From: Desulfobulbus sp.
GTDB lineage: Bacteria > Desulfobacterota > Desulfobulbia > Desulfobulbales > Desulfobulbaceae
DNA: 64,000 bases
Reading direction: 5' to 3'
Assembly (NCBI GenBank): GCA_031280615.1
Contig: JAITGO010000017.1
Span: 434,001-498,000 of the forward strand
Shown here: positions 16,503 to 24,336 of the stretch, in pieces
How positions within the stretch are numbered: position 1 is the stretch's first letter
Layout of the letters: the number at the start of each line of letters is the position of its first letter
Notes under the pieces: generated by a model
What the model was told of the DNA's origin: nothing
Databases searched by the model: none
Seen by the model: the letters and a program-made list of their open reading frames with translations, nothing else
Made by a program: the position numbers and the translations under genes

Positions 16503-18965
16503 CTAGCCGTTGTCCTGGGCCTGGAGATGGGCCAGCACCAGGTTGATTTCGCCAAACGAGTAGCTGTCGCCCAGGGCGATTTTCAAAGCCTTGAGGGAAC
16601 TGGCCGACAGCGGGCGGATCTTGTCTTCCAGTTCGCGGATTCGCTCAGGGGCGAGCAGGCCGGCAAGGGGCAGGGTCCCGTTCTTGACGAAATAGGCCAG
16701 GTGCCCTTCGACGGTTTGGAGGGTGAGGCCGCGCTGGTCGGCGATTTCCGGCAGGGAAAGGCCTGTCTGCAGCATTTCCAGGCTGACGGCCTTGGTGTCG
16801 AGCCGTTGTCCCGTCCGCTTGGGCGCGCCGGTCGGACCGATGGCCGACGGCGAGGGCGGGATGGCCGCACCATGGTCGTCGGCTTCGCGCCAGTCGGCCA
16901 CCAGGGCCAGGATTTCCCGGCCGTACCGTTCGGCCAGCCGTTTGCCGATGCCCTTGACGGACTGCAGCGCCTCCATGCTGTCCGGCTGGTGGATGGCGAT
17001 TTGGATGAGGGTCTTCTGGTGCATGACCTGGTAGGGGGCCAGGCTCGCGGTGGCGGCTGTGTCGTTTCGCCACTGGCGCAGGGCGCGAAACAGGGCCGGA
17101 TGGCCGACATCGGCTTCGGTGTAGAGCGTATCGGCGGGCTTGGGCCGTTTTTCCTCGGCCATGGCCGCGACCGACAGGGCCCGGAGATAGCGGCCGGGCG
17201 AAAAATCCTCGGCGCACACCCGGATCGCCGCCTGTTTGCCCGCACATTCCTGCCGGAGCAGCTTGACGAACTCTTCGATCCGCTTGCGGATCTCCTTGTT
17301 GTCCGATGCCACTTCCAGACTTTCGATGCAGGGGCCGAGCCCGGCGGCAAACTGTTCGGCAAAATAAACGCCCGCCTTGGCCAGCCGCTCCCGGACGACC
17401 GGATCGGCGGCCGGCTCGCGCTGCGGCGCAAACAACGATTGCAACTGGAGCTGGAATCGGTCGCCCACGGCGCAGATGGCATCCTGGGCCTGCTGCCTGA
17501 TCGCAAACACATCGCCGACGGCGTTTACCTGGACGATGCCGGCATTGTGCCGCAACAGTCCGGTCAGGCGGCCTAACAGTCCGGCCAGGGCGCTGAAATC
17601 GAAGCAGGCCAGCAGCAGTTTTTGCTGATAACGAATCCGGGCGACGGCGAGATCGGCTGCAGTCGGGGGCCGGGCGGCGGCCCGGGCAACGAAATCGCGA
17701 ACCGCCGGATCGGCCGCCACCGTCCGGGCGGCAAGCGGCGAACTGAGCACCAGGCCGTCGAGGCTGCGGCAGCGGCTCAAACCCACGTAGACCTGGCCGT
17801 GGGCAAAGGCGGCCTGGGCGTCGATCGCCACCCGGTCGAAGGTCAGGCCCTGGCTCTTGTGGATGGTGATCGCCCAGGCCGGCTTGAGCGGGATCTGTTG
17901 GAAGCTGCCGACCACCTTGGGCGTGATCTCGGCGGTCTCGGCATCGACCGCATAGTCGATATTTTCCCAGGTCATGGTTCCCACCTCAATGGGCCCGTCA
18001 TCCCCCGGACAGACGACCCGCACGCTCTGTCGCCCTATTTCGTCGACCGTGCCGATCTTGCCGTTGAAAAACCGTTTTTCCGGCGAGGTATCGTTGCGCA
18101 CGAACATCACCTGGGCGCCCGGCTTCAGTTCCAAGTCGGCGGCGGTGGGATAGGCGTATTCCGGGAAGTTGCCCTCGATTTCGGCCGTAAACCGGTGAGC
18201 GGCAACGGGCAGGGCGTCCAGCCGGGCCGCGTTGATGGCGTCGGCCTGGCGGTTGTGGGTGCAGAGGGTGATGACGCCCTCTTCGGGCGCATAGCCGGGG
18301 CGGCAGCGGGCATTGAGCGTTTCCAGGCCGGCGGCGTCGAGGCGGTTGTCGCGCACCTGGGCCAGCAGGTCGATGAAGCGCTGGTCCGACTGGCGAAAGA
18401 TCCGGCCAAGTTCGATCGCCACCAACTCGAGCCGTTGCAGGGCCAGGCTGCTGAAAAAATAGGGCGAACCGTAATGCGGCCGCAACAGCTGCCATTCCGC
18501 TTCCTTGACCACCGGCGGCAGTTGGTGGAGATCGCCGATCATCAGCAACTGCACGCCGCCGAAAGGTAGCTCCGAGCGGCGGTAGCGCTTCAGCACCGCG
18601 TCGACCCCGTCGAGCAGATCGGCCCGGACCATGCTGATCTCGTCGATGACCAGCAAATCGAGGCTTTGCATGAGGTTGCGTTTTTCTCGGCCGACCCGGT
18701 GCCGGCCGTCGTGCAGGGCTGCGCCGGGAACCAGGGGGCCGAAGGGGAGCTGGAAAAAGGAGTGGAGGGTCAGGCCGCCGGCATTGATCGCCGCCACCCC
18801 GGTGGGCGCGGTGACGACCAGCCGTTTGCCGGTTTGCTCCTTGAGCCGATGGAGGAAGGTGGTCTTGCCGGTCCCGGCCTTGCCGGTGAGAAAGACGGCG
18901 CAGTCGGTCTCTTCGACAAAGGCGCGGGCCAGATCGAGTTCAGGGTTGGGCTGCGGCACGGGCAA
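16503..18965 (-). CDS. PIF1-like DNA helicase with HRDC and C-terminal helix-turn-helix
   Basis: 820 residues, superfamily 1B helicase. Walker A is FLTGKAGTGKTT (about 25-36), Walker B DEISM, motif III GDLHQLPP, and the C-terminal motifs ITIHKSQGLTFD and VYVGLSRCRSLDG are intact. An HRDC domain lies near residues 610-690 (MHQKTLIQIA...GIGKRLAERYG). A wing/HTH-like tail follows (LQTGLSLPEIADQRGLTLQTVEGHLA). Such proteins unwind G-quadruplexes or recombination intermediates. The start is TTG at 18965 or GTG at 18959; the upstream arfB stop sits immediately before. It is the last gene of the pncB-pncA-arfB-helicase operon. Confidence 0.9.
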   Translation of the reverse strand: MPVPQPNPELDLARAFVEETDCAVFLTGKAGTGKTTFLHRLKEQTGKRLVVTAPTGVAAINAGGLTLHSFFQLPFGPLVPGAALHDGRHRVGREKRNLMQSLDLLVIDEISMVRADLLDGVDAVLKRYRRSELPFGGVQLLMIGDLHQLPPVVKEAEWQLLRPHYGSPYFFSSLALQRLELVAIELGRIFRQSDQRFIDLLAQVRDNRLDAAGLETLNARCRPGYAPEEGVITLCTHNRQADAINAARLDALPVAAHRFTAEIEGNFPEYAYPTAADLELKPGAQVMFVRNDTSPEKRFFNGKIGTVDEIGRQSVRVVCPGDDGPIEVGTMTWENIDYAVDAETAEITPKVVGSFQQIPLKPAWAITIHKSQGLTFDRVAIDAQAAFAHGQVYVGLSRCRSLDGLVLSSPLAARTVAADPAVRDFVARAAARPPTAADLAVARIRYQQKLLLACFDFSALAGLLGRLTGLLRHNAGIVQVNAVGDVFAIRQQAQDAICAVGDRFQLQLQSLFAPQREPAADPVVRERLAKAGVYFAEQFAAGLGPCIESLEVASDNKEIRKRIEEFVKLLRQECAGKQAAIRVCAEDFSPGRYLRALSVAAMAEEKRPKPADTLYTEADVGHPALFRALRQWRNDTAATASLAPYQVMHQKTLIQIAIHQPDSMEALQSVKGIGKRLAERYGREILALVADWREADDHGAAIPPSPSAIGPTGAPKRTGQRLDTKAVSLEMLQTGLSLPEIADQRGLTLQTVEGHLAYFVKNGTLPLAGLLAPERIRELEDKIRPLSASSLKALKIALGDSYSFGEINLVLAHLQAQDNG

Positions 18966-19394
18966 TCATTCGGGCTTGCGCCGCAAGGTCTTGAGGCGGG
19001 AGCGGCGGGACTTGGTCTCGCGCTGCCGTTGCCGGGCCGCCAGGGTCGGCTGGGTGGGCCGCCGCTGCTTGCGTGGGACCATCGCCGCGCGGATGATGCC
19101 GGCCAGCCGTTCCAGTGCTGCCTCCCGGTTTTTTTCCAGGCTGCGGAACTCCTGGGCTTTGAGCACCAGCACCCCGTCCTCGGTCAGCCGCTGGTCGCGC
19201 AGGGCCAGCAGCCTCATCTTGACCGCCTCGGGCAGGCTGGAGGCCCGCACGTCAAAACGCAGATGCACCGCGCTGGCCACCTTATTGACATTTTGGCCGC
19301 CCGCGCCTTGGGAACGGATGCCGGTCATCTCGATTTCGTTGCTCTCGATGGCCAGGGCCGGGGTGATGAAGAGGGTGGGCATGGCGGCGGTCAC
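18966..19394 (-). CDS. arfB: peptide chain release factor-like ribosome rescue protein ArfB
   Basis: 142 residues. The catalytic GGQ motif is in RSQGAGGQNVNKV, followed by a basic C-terminal tail (PTLAARQRQRETKSRRSRLKTLRRK) that in ArfB/YaeJ threads into the empty mRNA channel of stalled ribosomes. Length and layout match ArfB rather than RF1/RF2. It hydrolyses peptidyl-tRNA on non-stop complexes. The GTG start overlaps the pncA stop (GTGA); an alternative ATG four codons later is possible. The helicase gene starts directly after its stop. Confidence 0.92.
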   Translation of the reverse strand: MTAAMPTLFITPALAIESNEIEMTGIRSQGAGGQNVNKVASAVHLRFDVRASSLPEAVKMRLLALRDQRLTEDGVLVLKAQEFRSLEKNREAALERLAGIIRAAMVPRKQRRPTQPTLAARQRQRETKSRRSRLKTLRRKPE

Positions 19395-20011
19395 GTTTTT
19401 GCAATCGGCCGCCGCGATTTTGCCAGTTCGGCGAGGGCCGCATCGGTGGCGAGCAGGCGTGCCCCGGCCTGGCGCATGTCAGCCAGGGCCTTGTCGCTGT
19501 CGTCCGGTTGCAGGTTCACTCCGGCGACGGCGTCGAGCAAGACCGTCACCTTCAGGCCGCGTCTGCGGGCGTCGAACACCGTGGAGCGGACGCAGTAATC
19601 GGTGGCCAGGCCGCCGATGAACAGGTGGCCAACTCCCTGGCCGTCGAGCAGGTCGGCAAGACGCACCCCGGCATCGGTTACACCGTCAAAGGCGGAGTAG
19701 CCATCCAGGTGCTTGGTGATTCCCTTGTACAGCAGGAGGCTGCCGGCGGGCAACTGCAAGTCCGGGTGGAAGTCCGCACCGGGGCTGCCCTGGATGCAGT
19801 GCTCCGGCCACAGGCCACCGTGCGCTTGAAAATGGCCGGTGGCGGGCGGATGCCAGTCACGGGTGGCCAACACCGGCAGGCCGGCGGCGGCAAAGGCCTC
19901 GGCCGCCCGATTGAGCGGCGCCACCACCCGGTCGCCGTCGGGGACGGCCAGGGCGCCGCCGGGGCAAAAATCGTTCTGCACATCCACCAGAATCAGGGCC
20001 GGTCGTTTCAT
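19391..20011 (-). CDS. pncA: nicotinamidase
   Basis: 206 residues, isochorismatase-like fold. The catalytic Asp is in VDVQNDFCPGG, metal ligands are in the DWHPPATGHF region, the Lys lies in the LLYKG segment, and the nucleophilic Cys in GGLATDYCVRSTVFDA. It deamidates nicotinamide to nicotinate for NAD salvage. The ATG at 20011 follows GAGGAGG and overlaps the pncB stop by 4 nt (ATGA). Together with pncB it forms the first two steps of the Preiss-Handler route. Confidence 0.95.
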   Translation of the reverse strand: MKRPALILVDVQNDFCPGGALAVPDGDRVVAPLNRAAEAFAAAGLPVLATRDWHPPATGHFQAHGGLWPEHCIQGSPGADFHPDLQLPAGSLLLYKGITKHLDGYSAFDGVTDAGVRLADLLDGQGVGHLFIGGLATDYCVRSTVFDARRRGLKVTVLLDAVAGVNLQPDDSDKALADMRQAGARLLATDAALAELAKSRRPIAKT

Positions 20012-21441
20012 GCGCACCTCCTCCCGGCGTGTTCCGCTTGGATCAGGGCGCCTCGCATTTCTTTCAGGCCGGCCGAGATCGACACCTTGTAGCGGTGCGG
20101 ATTGACGAACCGGCGGCAACCCCGGGGCAGGAGCGCCAATTGGTGGCGGCAACGCTCGGCCATGCGTTCAAGCGGCTCCGGCGCCAGCAGGCGGCGGCCG
20201 TCCGCCATCACCGTTTGCCGCAAGTCGACCAGCCGGACGTTGCCGGACAGGCGGATCCATTGCAGGGGATTGACCGGGTCGAAGACCGTGTCTCCGGCGG
20301 CGATGGTGTCGTCCTCCAGGCAGATCACGTCTTGGACATAGTTGCCGTCGGGTCCGATGGCGCGCAACAGCCGTTTGTTTCCCGGCAGGGTGGCCTTGGC
20401 CATGTCGCTGGTGATCTTCATTTTCGGTCGGCCGTCGATGGCCACCAGCTTGTAGACCCCGCCCAGAGCTCCGCCCCCGATGCCGGCGGCGGTGGCCAGC
20501 TTGGTGCCGACGCCGTAGATGTCGACCCGGCCGCCTTCGTCGCGGATCGAGCCGATCACCTGTTCGTCGAGTTCGTTGGAGGCCAGGATGCGCACCTCGG
20601 GAAAGCCGGCTGCATTCAGCAGGTGCCGGGCCTCGCGCGAAAGATAGGCCAGGTCGCCGGAATCGAGCCGGATGGCGCGCAGGCTATGGCCCTGGGCGCG
20701 CAACTCGCGGGCCACGACGATGGCGTTGGGCACGCCGCTGCCGAGGGTGTCGTAGGTGTCGACCAGCAGCACCGAGCTGTCGGGAAAGGCGGCGGCATAG
20801 GCGCGGAAGGCGGCCAGTTCGTCGGGGAAGGATTGGACCCAGCTGTGGGCATGGGTGCCGCGCACCGGCAGGCCGAAGGCCATGCCGGCCAGGACGTTGC
20901 TGGTGCCCTTGGCCCCGCCCACGCAGGCGGCGCGGGAGGCGGAAAGGCCGCCGTCCGGCCCTTGGGCGCGGCGGAGGCCGAATTCGATCACTTCCGCGCC
21001 GGCGGCGGCGTGGCAGATCCGGGCTGCCTTGGTGGCCACCAGGGTCTGGAAGTTGATCAGGTTGAGCAGCACGGTCTCCACCAGTTGGACCTCGGCCAGC
21101 GAACCCGAAACGGTGAGCAGCGGATCGTTGGCGAAAACCACCGTACCCTCGGGCGGCGCCACCACCGAGCCTTGGAAGCGGAAATTTCGGAGAAAATCGA
21201 GAAACCGCGGTGTAAAAAGGCCGAGGCTGTGGAGATAGTCGAGTTCTTCGGTGGAAAAATGCAAATGTTCGAGGCAGTCCAGCGCCGGTTCCAGGCCGGC
21301 GAACACCGCGTAGCCGCCGGCAAAGGGGTTGGTACGGAAATACAGGTCGAACACTGCCTGCGTGTCGGCCATTCCCTCTTCGAAATAGCCGGCCAGCATG
21401 GTCAGTTCGTAGAGATCGGTAAGCAGGGGCGACAGGTGCAT
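20008..21441 (-). CDS. pncB: nicotinate phosphoribosyltransferase
   Basis: 477 residues. Starts MHLSPLLTDLYELTMLAGYF, the family N-terminus, and contains the conserved EFGLRRAQGPDGG, GTHAHSWV, IRLDSGDLAYLS and GVGTKLATA blocks of the bacterial PncB type II. It makes nicotinate mononucleotide from nicotinate and PRPP. GGAGGT stands before the ATG at 21441. First gene of the overlapping operon with pncA, arfB and the helicase. Direct repeats at 21533-21568 in its upstream region may be regulatory. Confidence 0.95.
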   Translation of the reverse strand: MHLSPLLTDLYELTMLAGYFEEGMADTQAVFDLYFRTNPFAGGYAVFAGLEPALDCLEHLHFSTEELDYLHSLGLFTPRFLDFLRNFRFQGSVVAPPEGTVVFANDPLLTVSGSLAEVQLVETVLLNLINFQTLVATKAARICHAAAGAEVIEFGLRRAQGPDGGLSASRAACVGGAKGTSNVLAGMAFGLPVRGTHAHSWVQSFPDELAAFRAYAAAFPDSSVLLVDTYDTLGSGVPNAIVVARELRAQGHSLRAIRLDSGDLAYLSREARHLLNAAGFPEVRILASNELDEQVIGSIRDEGGRVDIYGVGTKLATAAGIGGGALGGVYKLVAIDGRPKMKITSDMAKATLPGNKRLLRAIGPDGNYVQDVICLEDDTIAAGDTVFDPVNPLQWIRLSGNVRLVDLRQTVMADGRRLLAPEPLERMAERCRHQLALLPRGCRRFVNPHRYKVSISAGLKEMRGALIQAEHAGRRCA

Positions 21442-21532
21442 GAAGCTACCTCCGGACGCGGAACCACGGCCAGCCGCCGGCAAGGAAAACGGCGGCCGCG
21501 CAAGGTTGACCTTGTTTGCCCGAAAGATCAAA

Positions 21533-21568
21533 GTGTTGATAGATGGAATCGTATCGGTGTGTTGATAG
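21533..21568. promoter_or_regulatory. pair of 10-bp direct repeats upstream of pncB
   Basis: GTGTTGATAG occurs at 21533-21542 and again at 21559-21568, 26 bp apart start to start. On the coding strand they read CTATCAACAC, about 90-130 bp before the pncB start. A regulator of NAD salvage could bind here; no specific family match is claimed. Confidence 0.4.
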
Positions 21569-21656
21569 TCGATAATGGGCGCCATCGCAAGTGCTTTCCT
21601 TGTGGTACCGCAATCGGTAGGTTTCCGGCCGGCCGGTCCGGAGCGGGGCGACCGGG

Positions 21657-21746
21657 ATGGCGGTTGACCAGATTCGGCAAGCCGTCGATGCCGCCAACGG
21701 CAAAAATTACGCGATTGCCCTATTCAAGGCGCTTTTTTACCCTTAA
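21657..21746 (+). CDS. possible 29-residue small protein or gene remnant
   Basis: ATG to TAA, reading MAVDQIRQAVDAANGKNYA then IALFKALFYP. The composition looks protein-like, and the NGKNYAIALFKALFYP part resembles the first helices of a TPR/Sel1-type repeat. Only a GC-rich purine stretch precedes the ATG, so translation is unproven. It could be the fossil start of a deleted gene. Confidence 0.2.
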   Translation: MAVDQIRQAVDAANGKNYAIALFKALFYP

Positions 21747-22030
21747 AATACTCGTTTTTGCTTATAGACATCGGGTCACTGCGTAGCATACATTCAATTT
21801 GGTAATAAGTCTGGAACGACAACGCCTCAAGCGGTACGGGGCACTCCCATCCTGTCGGAAAAAGGAGACTCTTCCCTTTTCCCGTTCATCATCGGCTCGA
21901 AAATCGTCGAATGGCAGGGGCGAGCAGTCGTCAGGGCGAAATGGGGGCACATGTGTAATCGGCATGCTGGCCTCCGCCGTCTCTGATGCCGGGCAAAGCC
22001 GTTTTTCATTTCGATCGAAAGAGCACGACC

Positions 22031-23116
22031 ATGCAACTCAATTCATCCACCGCAACCAAGGAGAAAAACTCCGGTTGCCGGATTCTTTTTTCACTCTTCC
22101 TTTTTTCCACCGCGCTGTTGATAGCCTGGAGCCCGTCCCCATCCCTGGCCGGCAAGATCGTGGTCATCGGCCAGGATGACGGTTGTCTCGCCGGAACGCG
22201 GTGCGACCAGGCGCCGTCCGGCGGACGGTATCAAGCCGCGAAACCCACCACTGGCCAGAATGAGGCGGCCGCGGGACACAATATTTTCGGCAGCTATCTG
22301 CAGAGCTATTTCAAGGATGCCGACAAGGGCAAGCCTGCGGCGGCGGGAAAGGGCACTCCTGCCGAGGGAGAGCTATCTGCGGAAGGAAAAACGGCTGACG
22401 GCCGGGCCGCAGAGGAAGACGACACAAGCACGGATGACGATGACATTTACATCTTTCTGCTGGCTGACGCAGTGGAGGGCATCCCCGGCTATTATGCCTA
22501 CACCTTTGGCGAAGCGGTCGCGACCGACGGCAATGCCGTCCTCCTTGGCGACAGTCTCATGGGGGGGGCAGCCAATGGCTATGAGGAGGATCTGAGGGGT
22601 TTTATGCCCAAAGAGAGCGGTGTCGTTGTGATCGGCCGCTCCAGGGGAATCGACGGCAGCGGCCAGCAACAGGGAGCACGGGCCGCGTCCGCGCCGCTCG
22701 CGGTCAATTTCGATTTCACCGATCCGATCCCTAGACAGAACAGGGCCGATTTTCCGGCCAAGTCCCAGAGGAAAATTTTTTTTGTCGAGGCCGAGAAGTT
22801 TACTCCGGCCATTGCCGAGACCAAGGTCGATTTTGACAATTCCTCGCATGAAAGCGTCCGTACCGCCGGAGGCGGTCCGAAATACAGGTCGGGCCAATCG
22901 GCGGGAGGCCGTGGTGTCGTGCAGGCATCCACCCTTTCTCTGGGCCAGAATGCGGAATCGGGTAGCTTGACAATCAGGGATTTCTTCAATTTCAAGGACG
23001 ATAAAGAAGAGACCGGCAAGCCCATCATCATGTTCATCGCGGTGGGATTGGGAATCCTGCAGGCGGTGGTGCTGGCTGTGACCGTCGTTCGCATCCTGAT
23101 TGGGCGGGCGCGATAG
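22031..23116 (+). CDS. orphan exported protein with C-terminal membrane anchor
   Basis: 361 residues. Signal peptide (hydrophobic core LFSLFLFSTALLIAW, residues about 18-32, cleavage near SLAG), a long low-complexity polar middle with acidic runs (EEDDTSTDDDDIYIF), then one transmembrane helix near the end (PIIMFIAVGLGILQAVVLAVTVV) and a short basic tail ILIGRAR. This topology means most of the protein lies outside the cytoplasm. No known domain is recognised. The ATG at 22031 fits the signal peptide better than the ATG at 21986. Coding is supported by the signal peptide, the membrane anchor and GC codon use. Function unknown. Confidence 0.7.
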   Translation: MQLNSSTATKEKNSGCRILFSLFLFSTALLIAWSPSPSLAGKIVVIGQDDGCLAGTRCDQAPSGGRYQAAKPTTGQNEAAAGHNIFGSYLQSYFKDADKGKPAAAGKGTPAEGELSAEGKTADGRAAEEDDTSTDDDDIYIFLLADAVEGIPGYYAYTFGEAVATDGNAVLLGDSLMGGAANGYEEDLRGFMPKESGVVVIGRSRGIDGSGQQQGARAASAPLAVNFDFTDPIPRQNRADFPAKSQRKIFFVEAEKFTPAIAETKVDFDNSSHESVRTAGGGPKYRSGQSAGGRGVVQASTLSLGQNAESGSLTIRDFFNFKDDKEETGKPIIMFIAVGLGILQAVVLAVTVVRILIGRAR

Positions 23117-23608
23117 AAATTGCAAAAAAAGACAGCTTGATTTGCTACTTGTGGTCGATAGCACAACACTGTATAATTACACATCTTTGTTGGAATTGCA
23201 GTCCAAATGCCGCAAACGGCGGAAAGAAGCGAGGGCTTTTCCTGTGCCGCCGGACTGCCGAGAGATCAAGAGCGGATGACCAGAAATCCTCCTGGCCCGA
23301 TCCAGGGAAGCATATCCGCTAATCGGAGACCTGAATCGGCAGGGCGGATTTACCGCGGAATAGGCTGGTTCAGCCTCAGCCCCCTCGCTGCTTCGATGCA
23401 CCTGCAGGAAGATGATTGAAACTTGTTCCGTGGGTGGATCTGTGCAATAATGCTTATTGTTAATTTATGCAGCCGCGATCGCCTGCGAATAGGCCGCAGG
23501 CATGAACGACTGCATATGTGTAGTACCGACATGTGCCCATGCAGTCTGTGAAGATGTCTCCATGTCCATGGAGAAAATCATAGTATTATCCGAACAGGTA
23601 TCGCCCCT
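23117..23608. other. 492-bp region with orphan promoter and no ORF of note
   Basis: Starts with the orphan promoter at 23149-23177. A second weak promoter candidate (TTGTTC at 23423-23428, 17 nt, AATAAT at 23446-23451) may serve the response regulator. Small hairpins occur (for example GGCTG-GTT-CAGCC near 23363-23376) but none has a U-tract. No known riboswitch consensus fits. Confidence 0.5.
23149..23177 (+). promoter_or_regulatory. promoter with consensus -10, no gene close behind
   Basis: TTGTGG, a 17-nt spacer and perfect TATAAT (23172-23177). The next gene on this strand begins 430 nt later, so it drives either a long leader or an unannotated RNA. Confidence 0.45.
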
Positions 23609-24307
23609 ATGAATGAAATGAAAACGCTGTCGAATGACGCGAAAACACAGGCAAACGAAGCGAACAAGCACTTCTCGCTGTTGATCGTTGAAGATGAGCC
23701 CGCCTTGAGGAACAACATGGAATTGATCCTCAAGCTCGAAGGATACAACGTGCGGGCGGTTGCCGACGGCCTGGCCGCCTTGAGCCTGATCCGCAGCAAG
23801 CGGCCGGATTTGATCCTTTGCGACATCCTCATGCCGGGCATGGACGGTTTCGCCTTTCACGAGGCGGTGAAGGGATTCACCCATCTCGCCTCCATCCCCT
23901 TCCTCTTCGTCTCCGCGCTCAATTCGCCCGAACAGGTCCGCAAGGGCATGAACGTCGGGGCGGACGATTACCTCACCAAACCCTTTAGCGCCGAGGAACT
24001 CCTGGTCGCGGTCTCGGCGCGTCTGCGGCGGTTCACCTCGCTCCGCACGGTCACCAAATCGCGTGGCGGTCCCACCGAAGAGGAGATGCGCAAGCTGCGG
24101 TCGATCACGCCCCGTGAACGGGAAATCCTGCTGCTGGTGGCCAAGGGGAAATCCTCCAGACTGATCGGCGAGCTGCTGTTTATCAGTCCCAGAACCGTGG
24201 ATGTCCATCGGAACCGGCTGCTGCGCAAATTGGGGGCTGCCAATGCCGCCTCGCTCGCGCATTGGGCCGCATTGGCTGAGCACATGTTTCGGACAAAGGC
24301 CATCTGA
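23609..24307 (+). CDS. response regulator, receiver plus LuxR-type HTH
   Basis: 232 residues. Receiver domain at about 20-140 with acidic pocket (IVEDEPA), phosphoacceptor Asp in LILCDILMPGMDG and Lys in LTKPFS. The C-terminal LuxR/NarL HTH is at about 165-225 (ITPREREILLLVAKGKSSRLIGELLFISPRTV). It is a DNA-binding transcription factor, probably phosphorylated by the kinase encoded 29 bp downstream. The Shine-Dalgarno sequence is poor; a second ATG three codons in is possible. Confidence 0.92.
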   Translation: MNEMKTLSNDAKTQANEANKHFSLLIVEDEPALRNNMELILKLEGYNVRAVADGLAALSLIRSKRPDLILCDILMPGMDGFAFHEAVKGFTHLASIPFLFVSALNSPEQVRKGMNVGADDYLTKPFSAEELLVAVSARLRRFTSLRTVTKSRGGPTEEEMRKLRSITPREREILLLVAKGKSSRLIGELLFISPRTVDVHRNRLLRKLGAANAASLAHWAALAEHMFRTKAI

Positions 24308-24336
24308 CAGGCATCCCGGACGGTTTTTTTACCGCC

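Larger units (their letters stand above)
21442..22030. other. 589-bp divergent intergenic region
   Basis: Holds the pncB leader and the direct repeats on the left. A possible 29-codon ORF lies at 21657-21746. A weak plus-strand promoter candidate is TAGACA (21765-21770), 18 nt, TACATT (21789-21794). No terminator or RNA gene is recognised. Confidence 0.5.

Noticed and set aside
22373..23164. 263-codon minus-strand frame opposite the orphan exported protein
   Set aside because: It lacks a plausible start and domain, while the plus-strand frame has a signal peptide and a membrane anchor.
23140..23480. Possible GEMM (cyclic di-GMP) riboswitch
   Set aside because: I looked for the GCAAA/GGGCAAACC and GCCGGGT blocks; a GCAAAC string is present but the flanking helices and second block are not.
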